Shown here piece after piece: positions 27,954 through 37,160 of a stretch of DNA of 64,000 bases; the stretch's first letter is position 1; each line of letters starts with the position of its first letter. Under the pieces are notes generated by a model. The model saw only the letters and a program-made list of their open reading frames with translations, was not told the DNA's origin and ran no database searches. Source of the DNA: Maribacter sp. MMG018 (GTDB lineage: Bacteria; Bacteroidota; Bacteroidia; Flavobacteriales; Flavobacteriaceae); assembly GCF_018100785.1 (NCBI RefSeq), contig NZ_JAGJEC010000002.1, positions 558,001-622,000 on the forward strand, given 5' to 3'. Both the position numbers and the translations under genes were made by a program.

Positions 27954-28473
27954 AGATAAGTTTACTGGATGTAGCCGTATTACCTACTAATTGTACTATA
28001 AACAAGGTGCCGTTTTCGCTGTCGTCTATATACGGATATTTGTCTTCACCTATTAACTGATTCACAAAATCAGGAATAGTATTGCTATGCCCTACGACCA
28101 ATACATTTTTGTTTAGGTTGTCTTTTTTAAACTGTTCAATATCAATATCCCTAGGTTCGTAATATTGTACATCTATATTTTTTTTCACCGAAGTTGGGGC
28201 AGCAGTCATTGAAGTTCTGTTGTAATCGGTAGAATATATGGCGTCTAAATCTACTTCATTCAAGATCTCGGCCCAGTGCATCGCTCTTCCCAATCCTTGT
28301 TGGTTTAATTCTGGATCGGCGTCATCTGGGTATGTTCTGTCTTTTTCTGCATGGCGGATCAAATAGAATGTGGTTACATCAGGGTTTTCGTTAATGGTCT
28401 GGTCAGGCTTTTCCTCTTTACAAGAAAGAAAAATGGCTAGTAAACAAATAGAAAGAATCTTTATTGTTTTCAT
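27931..28473 (-). CDS. Lipoprotein of the histidine phosphatase (SixA-like) superfamily
   Basis: The 180-residue protein has a lipobox ending at Cys18 (AIFLSC) and then a histidine phosphatase core: FYLIRHAEK at 37-44 with the phospho-accepting His41, and a second conserved His in LVVGHSNTIPD. It is small, like SixA, but lipid-anchored and thus outside the cytoplasm, so it is not expected to act on cytoplasmic phosphorelays. The substrate is unknown. The 3' end overlaps the convergent lipoprotein gene by 23 bases. A 15-bp palindrome sits 17 bases before its ATG. Confidence 0.88.
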   Translation of the reverse strand: MKTIKILSICLLAIFLSCKEEKPDQTINENPDVTTFYLIRHAEKDRTYPDDADPELNQQGLGRAMHWAEILNEVDLDAIYSTDYNRTSMTAAPTSVKKNIDVQYYEPRDIDIEQFKKDNLNKNVLVVGHSNTIPDFVNQLIGEDKYPYIDDSENGTLFIVQLVGNTATSSKLIFNCNCPD

Positions 28474-28489
28474 TCGGTTTAAAATATTA

Positions 28490-28504
28490 TTACTATAATA
28501 GTAA
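28490..28504. repeat. Palindrome TTACTAT-A-ATAGTAA in a divergent promoter region
   Basis: Two perfect 7-bp inverted arms are separated by one base, in the 86-base gap between the divergent histidine phosphatase and PorP/SprF-like genes. It could be an operator shared by both genes. It is AT-rich, so chance is possible. Confidence 0.35.
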
Positions 28505-28559
28505 AACTTAATTTAGGATAAAATAGTACGTTAGTAGTCTATTTTTTGTTTTTTTGCAT

Positions 28560-30197
28560 ATGAGAAAAATTTGTGGGGCACTTCTTATTTGTTTTGTAGT
28601 TGTTGGTTTAAGGGCTCAAGAACCCGAATTACCCAGTGACTATAGGCAACAGAATATAACGGAGTACAATTCCAGTCTGTTGAATCCTGCCTATGCACTG
28701 GATAAAAACAATCCTTCCTCTATTGCGTTTTGGTCCAGATGGCAATGGCAATCCATTGATTTAGACCCTTCTACATTGTTTTTAAACTATTCTTTTAAGA
28801 TTAATGATGAGTCTGCCGCCGGAGTCGGTTTTTTTCAGCATAACACGGGCTTGTTCCTAAATACCGGTGGAGCTCTAAACTATGCTTATAATATAGAGTT
28901 GAACGAAAAAGTGTCTGTAGGTCTGGGGATTAATGTTTTTGGGTATATGCAAGAACTGTCCGATAAACGCTTTTTTACACCAAATCCTATTCAGACAGAA
29001 TTAACGAACGATTTTGTGTTGCAAGTGGCCCCTGGTATAAATGTTAAGATAGACAGGTTTAGCATCGGACTATCATCCGAGAACCTGTTCGATTATAATT
29101 TTACTACTAAAGAAAGAAGCACTAGTTCTGAGGGTAGGGTTTTCTTTACCCTTGCCAGTTATGACATACCTATGTCGGTCTTGGCTTCTGATCCAAACTC
29201 GTTCTTGCGCCCTTCGGTATATTTTAAATCGGTGCCTGGATATGATTCCCAATTTGGGGTTTCAACCTTGTTATCCACCAACAAGTTTTGGGCACAACTG
29301 GGGTATAACAGTTATTACGGTATTTCCGGTGGTGCCGGCGGAAGGTTTTTTAAGCGTCTTTCAATAGGGGCATTGGTTGAATTTGGCACTAGTACCGATT
29401 TAAAAGGGACCGATCCTTCATTTGAATTGGTTACTTCATATAAGTTGGGCAGATTAGGGGCTCCAGAAGAAAAACTACAAGAAGAATTGATAGCGGAGGA
29501 AGAAAAGAAGGACGTTGTTGAAAACGAACTTACCAGAATGGAAAAAGTAGCCTTAAGAGAGAAAGAAAAAGAGCAGGAAAGATTGGCTAAAATTAATCAG
29601 AAACGGGCAAAAGATTCAATTAGAAAGGCAAATAGACAGGCTGAATTGGCCTTAAAGGAGTCAAAAATAGAAGCTGAACGAAAAAAAGATTCACTTAAAA
29701 AGGCACAAGAAGCTGCTGCTTTGGCAAAAGCCGAAACACTGGATAGGCAAAAGAAATTAGATTCTATTAATAAGGCAAAAGAGGCGTCACTGGCCCTTGA
29801 ACTTCAGAAAAAACAAGATTCCATTGTCAATGCTGAAAAAGCCATGGCCGAAGCCGCTACTAAAAAAGAAGAGCTGGAACGTTTGGCGCGTAAAAAGGAA
29901 GTGGTAACACCACAGGCGGGTGAAAAGTATGAAGAAGTGACCAAGCAAGGATCTTTAGAACCCGGTTACTATTTAATAGCCAATGTTTTTGGAACCAAAC
30001 GTTATTTTGATGCCTTTATGGCCGACCTTAAGAAGAAGGGGCTGAACCCGCAATCTTTTTATAGGGAAACGAATAAATACAATTATGTGTACTTAGGCAG
30101 GTACGACTCTATAAATGAGGCAAGAAAAGCAAGGGATTCTAAACTTGGAGGAAAGTATACCGAGAAACTATGGATTTTTAGGGTAGTGGGCGAGTAG
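28560..30197 (+). CDS. PorP/SprF-type outer-membrane protein fused to coiled coil and SPOR-like domain
   Basis: Started at ATG 28560 (MRKICGALL), the product is 545 residues with a signal peptide ending GLRA-Q. Residues about 20-300 form a beta-barrel-like region of the PorP/SprF family (LLNPAYALDKNNPSSIAFWSRWQW; later YNSYYGISGGAGGRFFKRLSIGALVEFG, part only). Residues about 300-465 are highly charged and Lys/Glu/Ala-rich, predicted coiled coil. The last 80 residues (PGYYLIANVFGTKRYFDAFM to WIFRVVGE) look like a SPOR-type peptidoglycan-binding fold. PorP relatives bind the type IX secretion or gliding machinery to the envelope. The fusion suggests an outer-membrane protein that reaches peptidoglycan; this is inference. 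Confidence 0.83.
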   Translation: MRKICGALLICFVVVGLRAQEPELPSDYRQQNITEYNSSLLNPAYALDKNNPSSIAFWSRWQWQSIDLDPSTLFLNYSFKINDESAAGVGFFQHNTGLFLNTGGALNYAYNIELNEKVSVGLGINVFGYMQELSDKRFFTPNPIQTELTNDFVLQVAPGINVKIDRFSIGLSSENLFDYNFTTKERSTSSEGRVFFTLASYDIPMSVLASDPNSFLRPSVYFKSVPGYDSQFGVSTLLSTNKFWAQLGYNSYYGISGGAGGRFFKRLSIGALVEFGTSTDLKGTDPSFELVTSYKLGRLGAPEEKLQEELIAEEEKKDVVENELTRMEKVALREKEKEQERLAKINQKRAKDSIRKANRQAELALKESKIEAERKKDSLKKAQEAAALAKAETLDRQKKLDSINKAKEASLALELQKKQDSIVNAEKAMAEAATKKEELERLARKKEVVTPQAGEKYEEVTKQGSLEPGYYLIANVFGTKRYFDAFMADLKKKGLNPQSFYRETNKYNYVYLGRYDSINEARKARDSKLGGKYTEKLWIFRVVGE

Positions 30198-30268
30198 TTG
30201 CCATAGTTGCTGTAATGGTGTTCAGCACTTTTATATCTTATGAAAGATTATTTGGTTTTTACTTGAAT

Positions 30269-30859
30269 TTATAGTTCTCTTTTGACTAAAATTTCCAAGT
30301 AGGTAATGGTATTCAACAAATATTTACGGTCTAAGGTAATGGTAGACATGGCAATGGCCCCTTGAATCATCGTAAATAGTTGTTTTGCAAATTGCAAAGG
30401 GGTTACGGGGAGTTTTAGCTCGCCATTATTAAGGCCATTCTCCAATACTAGGGCAATTTTACCTTCAATTTCTTTTATGGTTTCCTTTACTGCTGCAGCA
30501 AGGAGCTTGTTGTTGTGCTGGGCATCTACACCTACATTTAAAATAGGGCAACCTCCCATTTTAAGCGTAAAAGCATCATATTTTTTATAAAACTCGGTGA
30601 GATTAGACAATTTATCCAATGCAGATCCTGGGGCATTCAGTTCTTCGTCCAATGCTTTTAATAAAATATTTCTGTTGTACTCAAAAGCGGAAAGCGCCAA
30701 AGCCTCCTTGTTTTCAAAATTACCATATATAGCGCCTTTGGTGAGTCCTGTAGCTTCGGTAAGATCGCTCATGCTTGTGCCAATATAGCCATGTTTGTTA
30801 AATAAAGGTGCGACCGTTTCAATGATATAGGCGGTAGTTCTTTCGGCTTTTGTAGACAT
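30269..30859 (-). CDS. TetR/AcrR family transcriptional regulator
   Basis: The 196-residue protein has an N-terminal TetR helix-turn-helix at about 25-60 (SMSDLTEATGLTKGAIYGNFENKEALA) and a helical ligand-binding C-terminal domain resembling that of YcdC/NemR-type repressors. Its ligand is unknown. No efflux pump or enzyme is adjacent: clpB is encoded upstream on the same strand with its own terminator between. An inverted repeat TATAC-N6-GTATA lies about 32 bases before the ATG and may be an autoregulatory operator. Confidence 0.9.
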   Translation of the reverse strand: MSTKAERTTAYIIETVAPLFNKHGYIGTSMSDLTEATGLTKGAIYGNFENKEALALSAFEYNRNILLKALDEELNAPGSALDKLSNLTEFYKKYDAFTLKMGGCPILNVGVDAQHNNKLLAAAVKETIKEIEGKIALVLENGLNNGELKLPVTPLQFAKQLFTMIQGAIAMSTITLDRKYLLNTITYLEILVKREL

Positions 30860-30890
30860 GTTGGATGCTTTTGTGCGAAGATAAAAAATC

Positions 30891-30906
30891 TATACTGTTT
30901 GGTATA
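30891..30906. promoter_or_regulatory. Candidate TetR operator (TATAC-N6-GTATA)
   Basis: A 5-bp inverted repeat with a 6-base spacer lies 32 bases upstream of the TetR start. Partial symmetry extends outward (CTATAC on the left, TATAG a few bases further on the right). Autoregulation is common in this family, but no binding evidence exists. Confidence 0.35.
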
Positions 30907-30914
30907 TATAGGTA

Positions 30915-30953
30915 ACAAAAAAAAAGCATCCTGAATTTTTTATTCAGGACGCT
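30915..30953 (-). terminator. Intrinsic terminator of clpB
   Basis: On the minus strand GCGTCCTGAA, a 7-base loop and TTCAGGATGC form a stem with a single mismatch, followed by a run of nine T residues. It begins about 20 bases after the clpB stop codon. Confidence 0.9.
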
Positions 30954-30971
30954 TTCATTATCAACATTATT

Positions 30972-33572
30972 TTAGACCACTAGGTCGTTTTGGTTTCTAA
31001 ATACCAGTTCGTTATTAAAAGCATCTAAAAGTATAATACTATCTGCTTTTATTTTTCCGCTTAGAAGTTCTTTAGACATATTGTTTAGTACTTCTTTTTG
31101 AATGGTTCGCTTAACGGGTCTGGCACCAAATTGTGGTTCGTAACCCCGTTCTGCCAAATAATCTATGGCTTCGTCTGTAGCGTCTAGGGTTATATTTTGC
31201 TTGTTCAGCATCTTTTTGAGTCCTTCTAACTGAAGTTTCACTATTTCCCTAATATTTTCCATGTTCAAAGGAGTGAACATAATTATATCGTCTATACGGT
31301 TTAGGAATTCTGGACGAATCGTTTTGTTCAGAAGTCCTAGTACTTCTACACGGGCCGCTTCCGCTGCACTATGTAGGTCTGTTGCGTTTTCAAACTTTTC
31401 TTGAATAATATGGCTTCCCATATTACTGGTCATGATGATAATCGTGTTTTTGAAGTCTGCGACCCTTCCCTTGTTATCGGTCAATCTTCCCTCATCCAAG
31501 ACTTGTAGTAAGATATTAAAGGTATCTGGATGCGCTTTTTCGATTTCATCGAGTAAAACAACGGAGTAGGGGCGCCTTCTGACCGCTTCGGTCAACTGGC
31601 CACCTTCATCATACCCAACATATCCTGGAGGTGCACCTACCAATCTACTAACAGAGTGTCGTTCTTGGTACTCGCTCATATCTATTCTGGTCATGGCGTT
31701 CTCGTCATCGAACAGGTATGCGGCCAAGGTTTTTGCCAGCTCGGTCTTACCAACTCCGGTCGTACCTAGAAACAAGAAAGATCCAATTGGTTTTTTCATG
31801 TCCTGTAGGCCGGCCCTACTTCTTCTTATCGCATCAGAAACTGCTTGTATTGCTTCATCTTGGCCAACGACTCTTTTATGCAATACATTCTCTAGGTTAA
31901 GTAATTTTTCACGTTCGCTCTGTAGCATCTTTGTTACAGGGATACCTGTCCATTTTGCTACCACTTCGGCAATATCTTCACTGGTTACTTCCTCTTTGAT
32001 CAAGGTGCCGGCTTTCTGTTGTTCGGCCAGCTCTTGTTGTAATTTGGAGAGCTTTTCTTGTGCCTCTTTTATTTTACCGTACCTTATTTCGGCAACCTTG
32101 CCATAATCCCCGTTACGTTCGGCTCGCTCGGCTTCAATTTTATAGTTTTCGATATCCAATTTTGTTTTTTGAATATTGTCCACTACCGATTTTTCAGATT
32201 CCCATTTGGCAAAAATTTCATTACGCTCTTCTTTTACGTTGGCCAATTCTAAATTTAGAGCCTTAAGTTTCGATTGGTCGTTCTCTCTCTTAATGGCCTC
32301 TATTTCAATCTCTAGCTGCATAATCTTTCTGTCCAATACGTCCAATTCTTCGGGTTTGGAGTTGATTTCCATTCTTAATTTAGAGGCAGCTTCATCCATA
32401 AGGTCTATTGCCTTATCGGGCAAAAACCTATTGGTAATATATCTCTGGGAGAGTTCTACCGCAGCAATAACGGCTTCATCCTTGATACGTACCTTGTGGT
32501 GGGCTTCATATTTTTCTTTGATACCTCTTAAGATAGAGATAGCGCTCTCAGTATCAGGTTGGTCCACGATAACTTTTTGAAACCTACGTTCCAATGCCTT
32601 GTCCTTTTCGAAATATTTCTGGTACTCATCTAAGGTAGTGGCACCAATGGCTCTTAACTCTCCTCTGGCAAGGGCTGGTTTCAGAATGTTTGCGGCATCC
32701 ATGGCGCCTTGTCCGCCACCAGCACCTACAAGTGTGTGTATCTCATCGATAAACAAGATTATGTTTCCGTCAGCACTGGTAACCTCTTTGATTACTGCTT
32801 TTAAGCGTTCCTCAAACTCCCCTTTGTATTTTGCACCGGCTATCAAGGCGCCCATATCTAGAGAGTAAATGGTTTTATCTTTGAGGTTTTCGGGAATATC
32901 ACCTTGCACTATTCTGTGGGCAAGACCTTCGGCTATGGCAGTTTTACCAACACCGGGTTCACCTACCAACATAGGGTTGTTCTTGGTTCTACGAGATAAT
33001 ATCTGAAGTACCCTTCTAATCTCTTCGTCCCTACCTATAACAGGGTCTAGTTTGCCACTGTCTGCCAATTCATTCAGGTTTTTGGCATATTTGTTCAGTG
33101 AGTTATAGGTTTCTTCCGCACTTTGTGATGTTACATTAGAGCCTTTTCTTAATTCGGTAATAGCCGCTGTTAAGTTTTTCTCTGTTACTCCTTGGTCTTT
33201 TAATATTTGCGAGATTTTACTTTTTGATTTGAATATGGCCAGTAGCAAGTGTTCTATTGAAACATATTCATCTCCCATTTTTTTGGCAATAATACTAGAT
33301 TCGTTTACCGTTTTGCCCGCTTCTCTTGACAGCATGATATCTCCCCCTTGTACTTTGGGAAAAGATTCCAATTCCTTTTCAAGAATTTGGGTGATCAGGT
33401 TAATATTGATCCCTAATTTTTTAATTATAAATGGAACAACGTTTTCTTCGACTTCTGTAATTGCTTTGAAAATATGTTCGTTTTCGATTTGCTGATGCCC
33501 TAAAGATTGGGCGATCACTTGCGCCTGTTGGATGGCTTCTTGTGATTTTATGGTGAAATTGTTAAAGTTCAT
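30972..33572 (-). CDS. clpB: ATP-dependent disaggregase ClpB
   Basis: ClpB rescues aggregated proteins together with DnaK after heat or other stress. The 866-residue protein has all parts: a double Clp N domain (1-150), the first AAA+ module with GEPGVGKT, the long M-domain coiled coil (about 400-525), the second AAA+ module with GTTGVGKT, and the C-terminal D2-small domain. There is no TAnnTTTG element upstream on the minus strand. Instead two GACAAAATGnC boxes lie 72 and 105 bases before the ATG, which suggests stress-specific control. A terminator follows the stop. Confidence 0.97.
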   Translation of the reverse strand: MNFNNFTIKSQEAIQQAQVIAQSLGHQQIENEHIFKAITEVEENVVPFIIKKLGININLITQILEKELESFPKVQGGDIMLSREAGKTVNESSIIAKKMGDEYVSIEHLLLAIFKSKSKISQILKDQGVTEKNLTAAITELRKGSNVTSQSAEETYNSLNKYAKNLNELADSGKLDPVIGRDEEIRRVLQILSRRTKNNPMLVGEPGVGKTAIAEGLAHRIVQGDIPENLKDKTIYSLDMGALIAGAKYKGEFEERLKAVIKEVTSADGNIILFIDEIHTLVGAGGGQGAMDAANILKPALARGELRAIGATTLDEYQKYFEKDKALERRFQKVIVDQPDTESAISILRGIKEKYEAHHKVRIKDEAVIAAVELSQRYITNRFLPDKAIDLMDEAASKLRMEINSKPEELDVLDRKIMQLEIEIEAIKRENDQSKLKALNLELANVKEERNEIFAKWESEKSVVDNIQKTKLDIENYKIEAERAERNGDYGKVAEIRYGKIKEAQEKLSKLQQELAEQQKAGTLIKEEVTSEDIAEVVAKWTGIPVTKMLQSEREKLLNLENVLHKRVVGQDEAIQAVSDAIRRSRAGLQDMKKPIGSFLFLGTTGVGKTELAKTLAAYLFDDENAMTRIDMSEYQERHSVSRLVGAPPGYVGYDEGGQLTEAVRRRPYSVVLLDEIEKAHPDTFNILLQVLDEGRLTDNKGRVADFKNTIIIMTSNMGSHIIQEKFENATDLHSAAEAARVEVLGLLNKTIRPEFLNRIDDIIMFTPLNMENIREIVKLQLEGLKKMLNKQNITLDATDEAIDYLAERGYEPQFGARPVKRTIQKEVLNNMSKELLSGKIKADSIILLDAFNNELVFRNQNDLVV

Positions 33573-33596
33573 ATATTTTAGTTTTAAATTGAATGT

Positions 33597-33604
33597 TACT
33601 TTTG
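33597..33604 (+). promoter_or_regulatory. Possible -7 promoter element for ytxJ
   Basis: TACTTTTG matches TAnnTTTG and points toward ytxJ. It would give an unusually long leader of about 123 nt that includes both boxes upstream of clpB, so it may not be the true ytxJ promoter. Confidence 0.25.
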
Positions 33605-33643
33605 CAGTGAAAAAGACAACAATCCTACCAATTGAACATAACA

Positions 33644-33687
33644 GACAAAATGTCGCTTAAGAGCCATATTTTAAAAGACAAAATGGC
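33644..33687. promoter_or_regulatory. Two GACAAAATGnC boxes upstream of clpB
   Basis: GACAAAATGTC (33644-33654) is an inverted repeat GACA-AAA-TGTC. GACAAAATGGC (33677-33687) is the same with one change. The start points are 33 bases apart, close to three helical turns, and both lie in the intergenic region between divergent clpB and ytxJ. They are candidate binding sites for a stress regulator. I see no other copy in intergenic DNA of this window. Confidence 0.5.
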
Positions 33688-33730
33688 AGTTGTTGAGTTT
33701 TTTTATAACGTAGCTTAAAGTTAGTAAAGA

Positions 33731-34129
33731 ATGGGATTATTTAAGGGGTTATTTGGTAAAGAAAACAATGAAAACAAGTGTAGTGGTAACGAAGTGCCTT
33801 GGATACCTCTTGTTTCTATAGCTCAATTGAGTGAAATAGAGGCCAATTCCTCTGATCGTCCCCAAGTTATTTTTAAACACTCTACTACATGTGGGGTAAG
33901 TAGAATGGTTTTGAACATATTTAAATCGTCCTATAGCCTGCAACCTTCTCAAATGGACTTATATTTTTTGGATTTACATGCGAACAGGGATGTGTCCAAT
34001 GCAGTTGCCGAGAAATTTGATGTAGTGCACCAATCTCCACAACTTTTGATAATCAAGAACGGGACGGTTGAGCGTCATGCCTCTCATGGCGCGATCTCTG
34101 AAATAAATTTAGAAGATTATTTATCCTAG
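33731..34129 (+). CDS. ytxJ: Bacillithiol-system redox protein YtxJ
   Basis: The 132-residue protein has a thioredoxin-like fold with the YtxJ signature VIFKHSTTCGVSRM at 47-60, containing a CxxS-type site (Cys54, Ser57) instead of CxxC, and the cis-Pro region QSPQLLIIKNG. YtxJ proteins are monothiol bacilliredoxins thought to remove bacillithiol from protein cysteines. This implies that the organism makes bacillithiol, though no biosynthesis genes lie in the window. The N-terminal segment MGLFKGLFGK is amphipathic. It is divergent from clpB, which may share stress control. Confidence 0.86.
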   Translation: MGLFKGLFGKENNENKCSGNEVPWIPLVSIAQLSEIEANSSDRPQVIFKHSTTCGVSRMVLNIFKSSYSLQPSQMDLYFLDLHANRDVSNAVAEKFDVVHQSPQLLIIKNGTVERHASHGAISEINLEDYLS

Positions 34130-34279
34130 TTGTTAAGGAATCTGGTGAAAAGTACTTTTTGTCTACTTCTGAAAGCATAAAGGGACTTTGGTGGCTATCG
34201 ATTATTAGTTATTAACTATCGTTTGATAAAATATTTTGTTGAATATTAGTTTTATCGGTTTTATACTGGTTGCTATTTG

Positions 34280-34287
34280 TATTTTTG
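34280..34287 (+). promoter_or_regulatory. Probable -7 promoter element for glyA
   Basis: TATTTTTG followed by CC matches TAnnTTTG. RNA would begin near 34291, a 20-nt leader before the ATG at 34311. This argues against translation from any upstream in-frame codon. Confidence 0.5.
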
Positions 34288-34310
34288 CCGGAGATTTTAA
34301 TTTTTATAAA

Positions 34311-35600
34311 ATGCAAAGGGATACTCGAATTTTTGATTTAATAGAAGCAGAAAAGCAACGTCAGATAAACGGTATAGAATTAATTGCCTCGGAGAATTTT
34401 ACAAGTCCTCAGGTGATGGAAGCCGCTGGTTCTGTATTGACCAATAAATATGCGGAAGGGTATCCGGGTAAAAGATATTATGGAGGCTGCGAAGTAGTTG
34501 ATGAAGTAGAACAATTGGCGATAGATAGGGCTAAAGAATTGTTTGGTGCCGCCTATGCAAATGTACAGCCACACTCTGGCTCACAGGCTAATGCCGCCGT
34601 TTACCACGCATGTTTAAAACCTGGGGATACCATTTTAGGTTTTGATCTGTCTCATGGGGGACACCTTACCCATGGTTCTCCGGTCAATTTTTCGGGAAGA
34701 TTGTACAATCCCGTTTTTTATGGTGTAGACGAAGCTACGGGAACTCTTAATTATGATAAAATTCAGGAAATAGCCACCAAAGAGCGTCCTAAACTAATAA
34801 TTGCCGGGGCATCGGCATACTCAAGAGATATCGATTTTAAAAAATTCAGGGAAATAGCCGATAGTGTAGATGCGCTGTTGTTGGCTGATATATCGCATCC
34901 GGCCGGTTTAATAGCTAAAGGACTTCTTAGTGATCCAATTCCACATTGCCATATTGTTACCACCACCACGCACAAAACATTAAGAGGGCCGAGAGGAGGT
35001 CTGATTTTAATGGGTGAAGATTTTGATAATCCGTTCGGAATCAAACTTAAAAATGGTAAACTTAGAAAAATGTCCGCTCTTTTGGACCTTGCTGTTTTTC
35101 CTGGTAACCAAGGTGGGCCATTAGAACATATTATTGCAGCTAAAGCTGTAGCGTTCGGTGAAGCCTTAACCGATGAGTTTGGCGAATATATGAAACAGGT
35201 TAAGAAAAATGCGGATGCAATGGCAAAGGCATTTGTCTCTAGGGATTATCATATAATTTCAGGAGGTACGGATAATCATATGATGTTGATTGACCTAAGG
35301 AATAAAGGTATTACCGGAAAAGATGCTGAAAAGGCATTGGTATTGGCAGACATAACCGCTAATAAGAATATGGTTCCTTTTGATGATAAATCTCCTTTTG
35401 TAACATCAGGTATTAGATTTGGTACTGCTGCTATTACTACGCGAGGTTTGTTAGAAGATGATATGGAAACCGTAGTTGATTTAATAGATCAAGTAATCAC
35501 CAATCCTGAAAACGAACAGGTTATTGCAAAAGTAAAAGAAGAGGTGAACAAGATGATGGGTTCTAGGCCCATTTTTAATGCTACAATTACTCAAGCTTAA
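34311..35600 (+). CDS. glyA: Serine hydroxymethyltransferase GlyA
   Basis: GlyA interconverts serine and glycine while moving a one-carbon unit to and from tetrahydrofolate. I start it at ATG 34311 ([18 protein letters not shown]), giving about 429 residues, normal for the family; upstream codons in the same frame encode an unrelated hydrophobic stretch and lie before the predicted promoter. Motifs include [20 protein letters not shown], the PLP lysine in [14 protein letters not shown] and the C-terminal [17 protein letters not shown] long perfect hairpin lies 40 bases after the stop. Confidence 0.96.
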   Translation: MQRDTRIFDLIEAEKQRQINGIELIASENFTSPQVMEAAGSVLTNKYAEGYPGKRYYGGCEVVDEVEQLAIDRAKELFGAAYANVQPHSGSQANAAVYHACLKPGDTILGFDLSHGGHLTHGSPVNFSGRLYNPVFYGVDEATGTLNYDKIQEIATKERPKLIIAGASAYSRDIDFKKFREIADSVDALLLADISHPAGLIAKGLLSDPIPHCHIVTTTTHKTLRGPRGGLILMGEDFDNPFGIKLKNGKLRKMSALLDLAVFPGNQGGPLEHIIAAKAVAFGEALTDEFGEYMKQVKKNADAMAKAFVSRDYHIISGGTDNHMMLIDLRNKGITGKDAEKALVLADITANKNMVPFDDKSPFVTSGIRFGTAAITTRGLLEDDMETVVDLIDQVITNPENEQVIAKVKEEVNKMMGSRPIFNATITQA

Positions 35601-35639
35601 AAATAAGGGGAAGAGGCTCGCCTTTCATTATAAATTTGT

Positions 35640-35685
35640 TTTTGTGTGTTGGGGGGATTGTTGATTAATCGTCCAACACACAAAA
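35640..35685. repeat. 13-bp perfect inverted repeat between convergent genes
   Basis: TTTTGTGTGTTGG (35640-35652) and its exact complement (35673-35685) enclose a 20-base loop. The stop codon of the minus-strand gene lies in the loop and its last codons form one arm. It sits where glyA and that gene converge, so it may end or protect both messages, but no T-run follows on either strand. Confidence 0.6.
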
Positions 35686-36333
35686 GTCTAATTTTGCAGG
35701 GATGAATTTGTTGTTTTGAACATCAAATATAAGACCATCTAAATCTGACTCTAGGTAAATACCCCAATATTTATAATAGGTAGTCTGTGTTGTTTCAGAT
35801 TGAAGATTTTGTGGTATCGTAGAAGAGGCAATAGTTTGAATATTGTCTTCAAATACAGGAATGAATATTTCTTCGGGCTTTTCTGTAAGCCCCATTGACA
35901 ATGAAACATAACGTTTTCCAATTTCACTAATTATAGTGTCAAAGTTCTCGATGATACTATTGGTGTAAACTTTTTTGATGGTTATAGTAGTATCATTTAA
36001 GAATAAGGTCAATTCTTGAATATCTATAGGTATTCTATTCGAATTGGAATTTACCAGATTGGTAAAACTTTTTTTTAAGGGGGAAACATCTATATCGTTT
36101 GATCCCCATAGCCCTTTGTTGAAGTGGCCTAAAATTTCCAATAGATTAAAAGAGCACTGCATTTCCAATGCGATGGCTATTTCATCTTCCCTTGGGCTCC
36201 AGTTTCTTAATGTCACTTTTGAAAAGAAACTAAGCTCCAATGACTTAATAAATTCTTCTATACCTAAAATTCCAGAATTGGTGTTCAGTTTGGTAATCTG
36301 AATTTGCGAATAACTGTGTGAGGGTAAAGGCAT
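35665..36333 (-). CDS. Protein of unknown function
   Basis: The 222-residue protein has no signal peptide, membrane segment or motif I recognise. It appears to alternate helices and strands, with a Trp/acidic stretch (LRNWSPREDEIAIALEMQCSF, partly quoted) and a C-terminal beta region with YYKYWGIYLESDLDGLIFD. It follows the NarL regulator on the same strand after 134 bases, so cotranscription is possible but not clear. Its 3' end is inside a strong inverted repeat. Confidence 0.6.
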   Translation of the reverse strand: MPLPSHSYSQIQITKLNTNSGILGIEEFIKSLELSFFSKVTLRNWSPREDEIAIALEMQCSFNLLEILGHFNKGLWGSNDIDVSPLKKSFTNLVNSNSNRIPIDIQELTLFLNDTTITIKKVYTNSIIENFDTIISEIGKRYVSLSMGLTEKPEEIFIPVFEDNIQTIASSTIPQNLQSETTQTTYYKYWGIYLESDLDGLIFDVQNNKFIPAKLDFCVLDD

Positions 36334-36467
36334 TAATTCAATCTTTTTATTTAAAGATAGCCTTAAAGTGTATTCGTTGGACTTAGGAAAACCTTAGAAT
36401 TTCGGAGGATATTATAATATTTTTTCTATTGGAAAAATAAAATATTGATTTTTAGATATTTAAAAAA

Positions 36468-37136
36468 TCATAAAAAACCTCTTTTTTTTGCTTCTTGAAT
36501 TAAAGCGAGGTCATTTCCGTTTTTTACACCAAAGATCGCTTTTAATTGTCTTTTTCTGGCTTCGACCGTCGTATTTGCGGCGGCGATCAACGGAGCTATG
36601 TCTCTAGTATTGGTTCCTAATGATAGGTAGTATAATATTTTTTGGTCTTGCTCATCAATATTAATGGTACTGGCCATTCTTCTTCTAACGGCACTAAGGG
36701 CACTTGCCGTGTAGTATGGAGGTCTATTATAGACCGTTTCAACCATCGCTTTCAACGACATTTCGTCAATTTCGGATTTCACCATGTATCCATCTGGGTT
36801 TACGGTCTTGAAAATATTGTTTATTCTATAACTATCGCTGAAAGACGACATAAAAACAACTTTGGAATCTGGCACTAATTCTCTTGCCAATTTTCCGAGA
36901 TCAACTCCGGTTCTTGGGTCTTTTGCTTCCGCAGGAAATAATTGAATGTCCAATAAAATAATATCGAAAGGAAGTGTTTTTGAAGAGAACTCTATTTTTT
37001 CCTTCCCTTTATCGTAACTCTTGGCAATTTCTACTTTAACGTTAAAATTCTCGAAATCAGCATCTTCTAGGATGTATTTGTATCCTAAAGTAGTCATCTC
37101 ATGATCATCTATTGCCAAAATCCTCACCGTTTTCAT
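36468..37136 (-). CDS. NarL/LuxR-type response regulator
   Basis: The 222-residue regulator has a receiver domain with D10/D11, phospho-acceptor D63 (ILLDIQLFP) and K120. The C-terminal helix-turn-helix at about 155-215 is a LuxR-type domain with LSLGTNTRDIAPLI and VEARKRQLKAIFGV. The receiver has a longer-than-usual insertion after the phosphorylation site (PAEAKDPRTG). It starts 24 bases after the TPR histidine kinase stop codon, so the pair is cotranscribed and almost certainly cognate. DNA targets are unknown; the repeat-protein gene next to the kinase is one candidate. Confidence 0.9.
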   Translation of the reverse strand: MKTVRILAIDDHEMTTLGYKYILEDADFENFNVKVEIAKSYDKGKEKIEFSSKTLPFDIILLDIQLFPAEAKDPRTGVDLGKLARELVPDSKVVFMSSFSDSYRINNIFKTVNPDGYMVKSEIDEMSLKAMVETVYNRPPYYTASALSAVRRRMASTINIDEQDQKILYYLSLGTNTRDIAPLIAAANTTVEARKRQLKAIFGVKNGNDLALIQEAKKRGFL

Positions 37137-37160
37137 TCTATCATTATTTAAGGTTATTAA

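Noticed and set aside
34148-34159. 12-bp palindrome AAAAGTACTTTT between ytxJ and glyA
   Set aside because: Low complexity and no relation to promoter elements. Chance is likely in this AT-rich gap.
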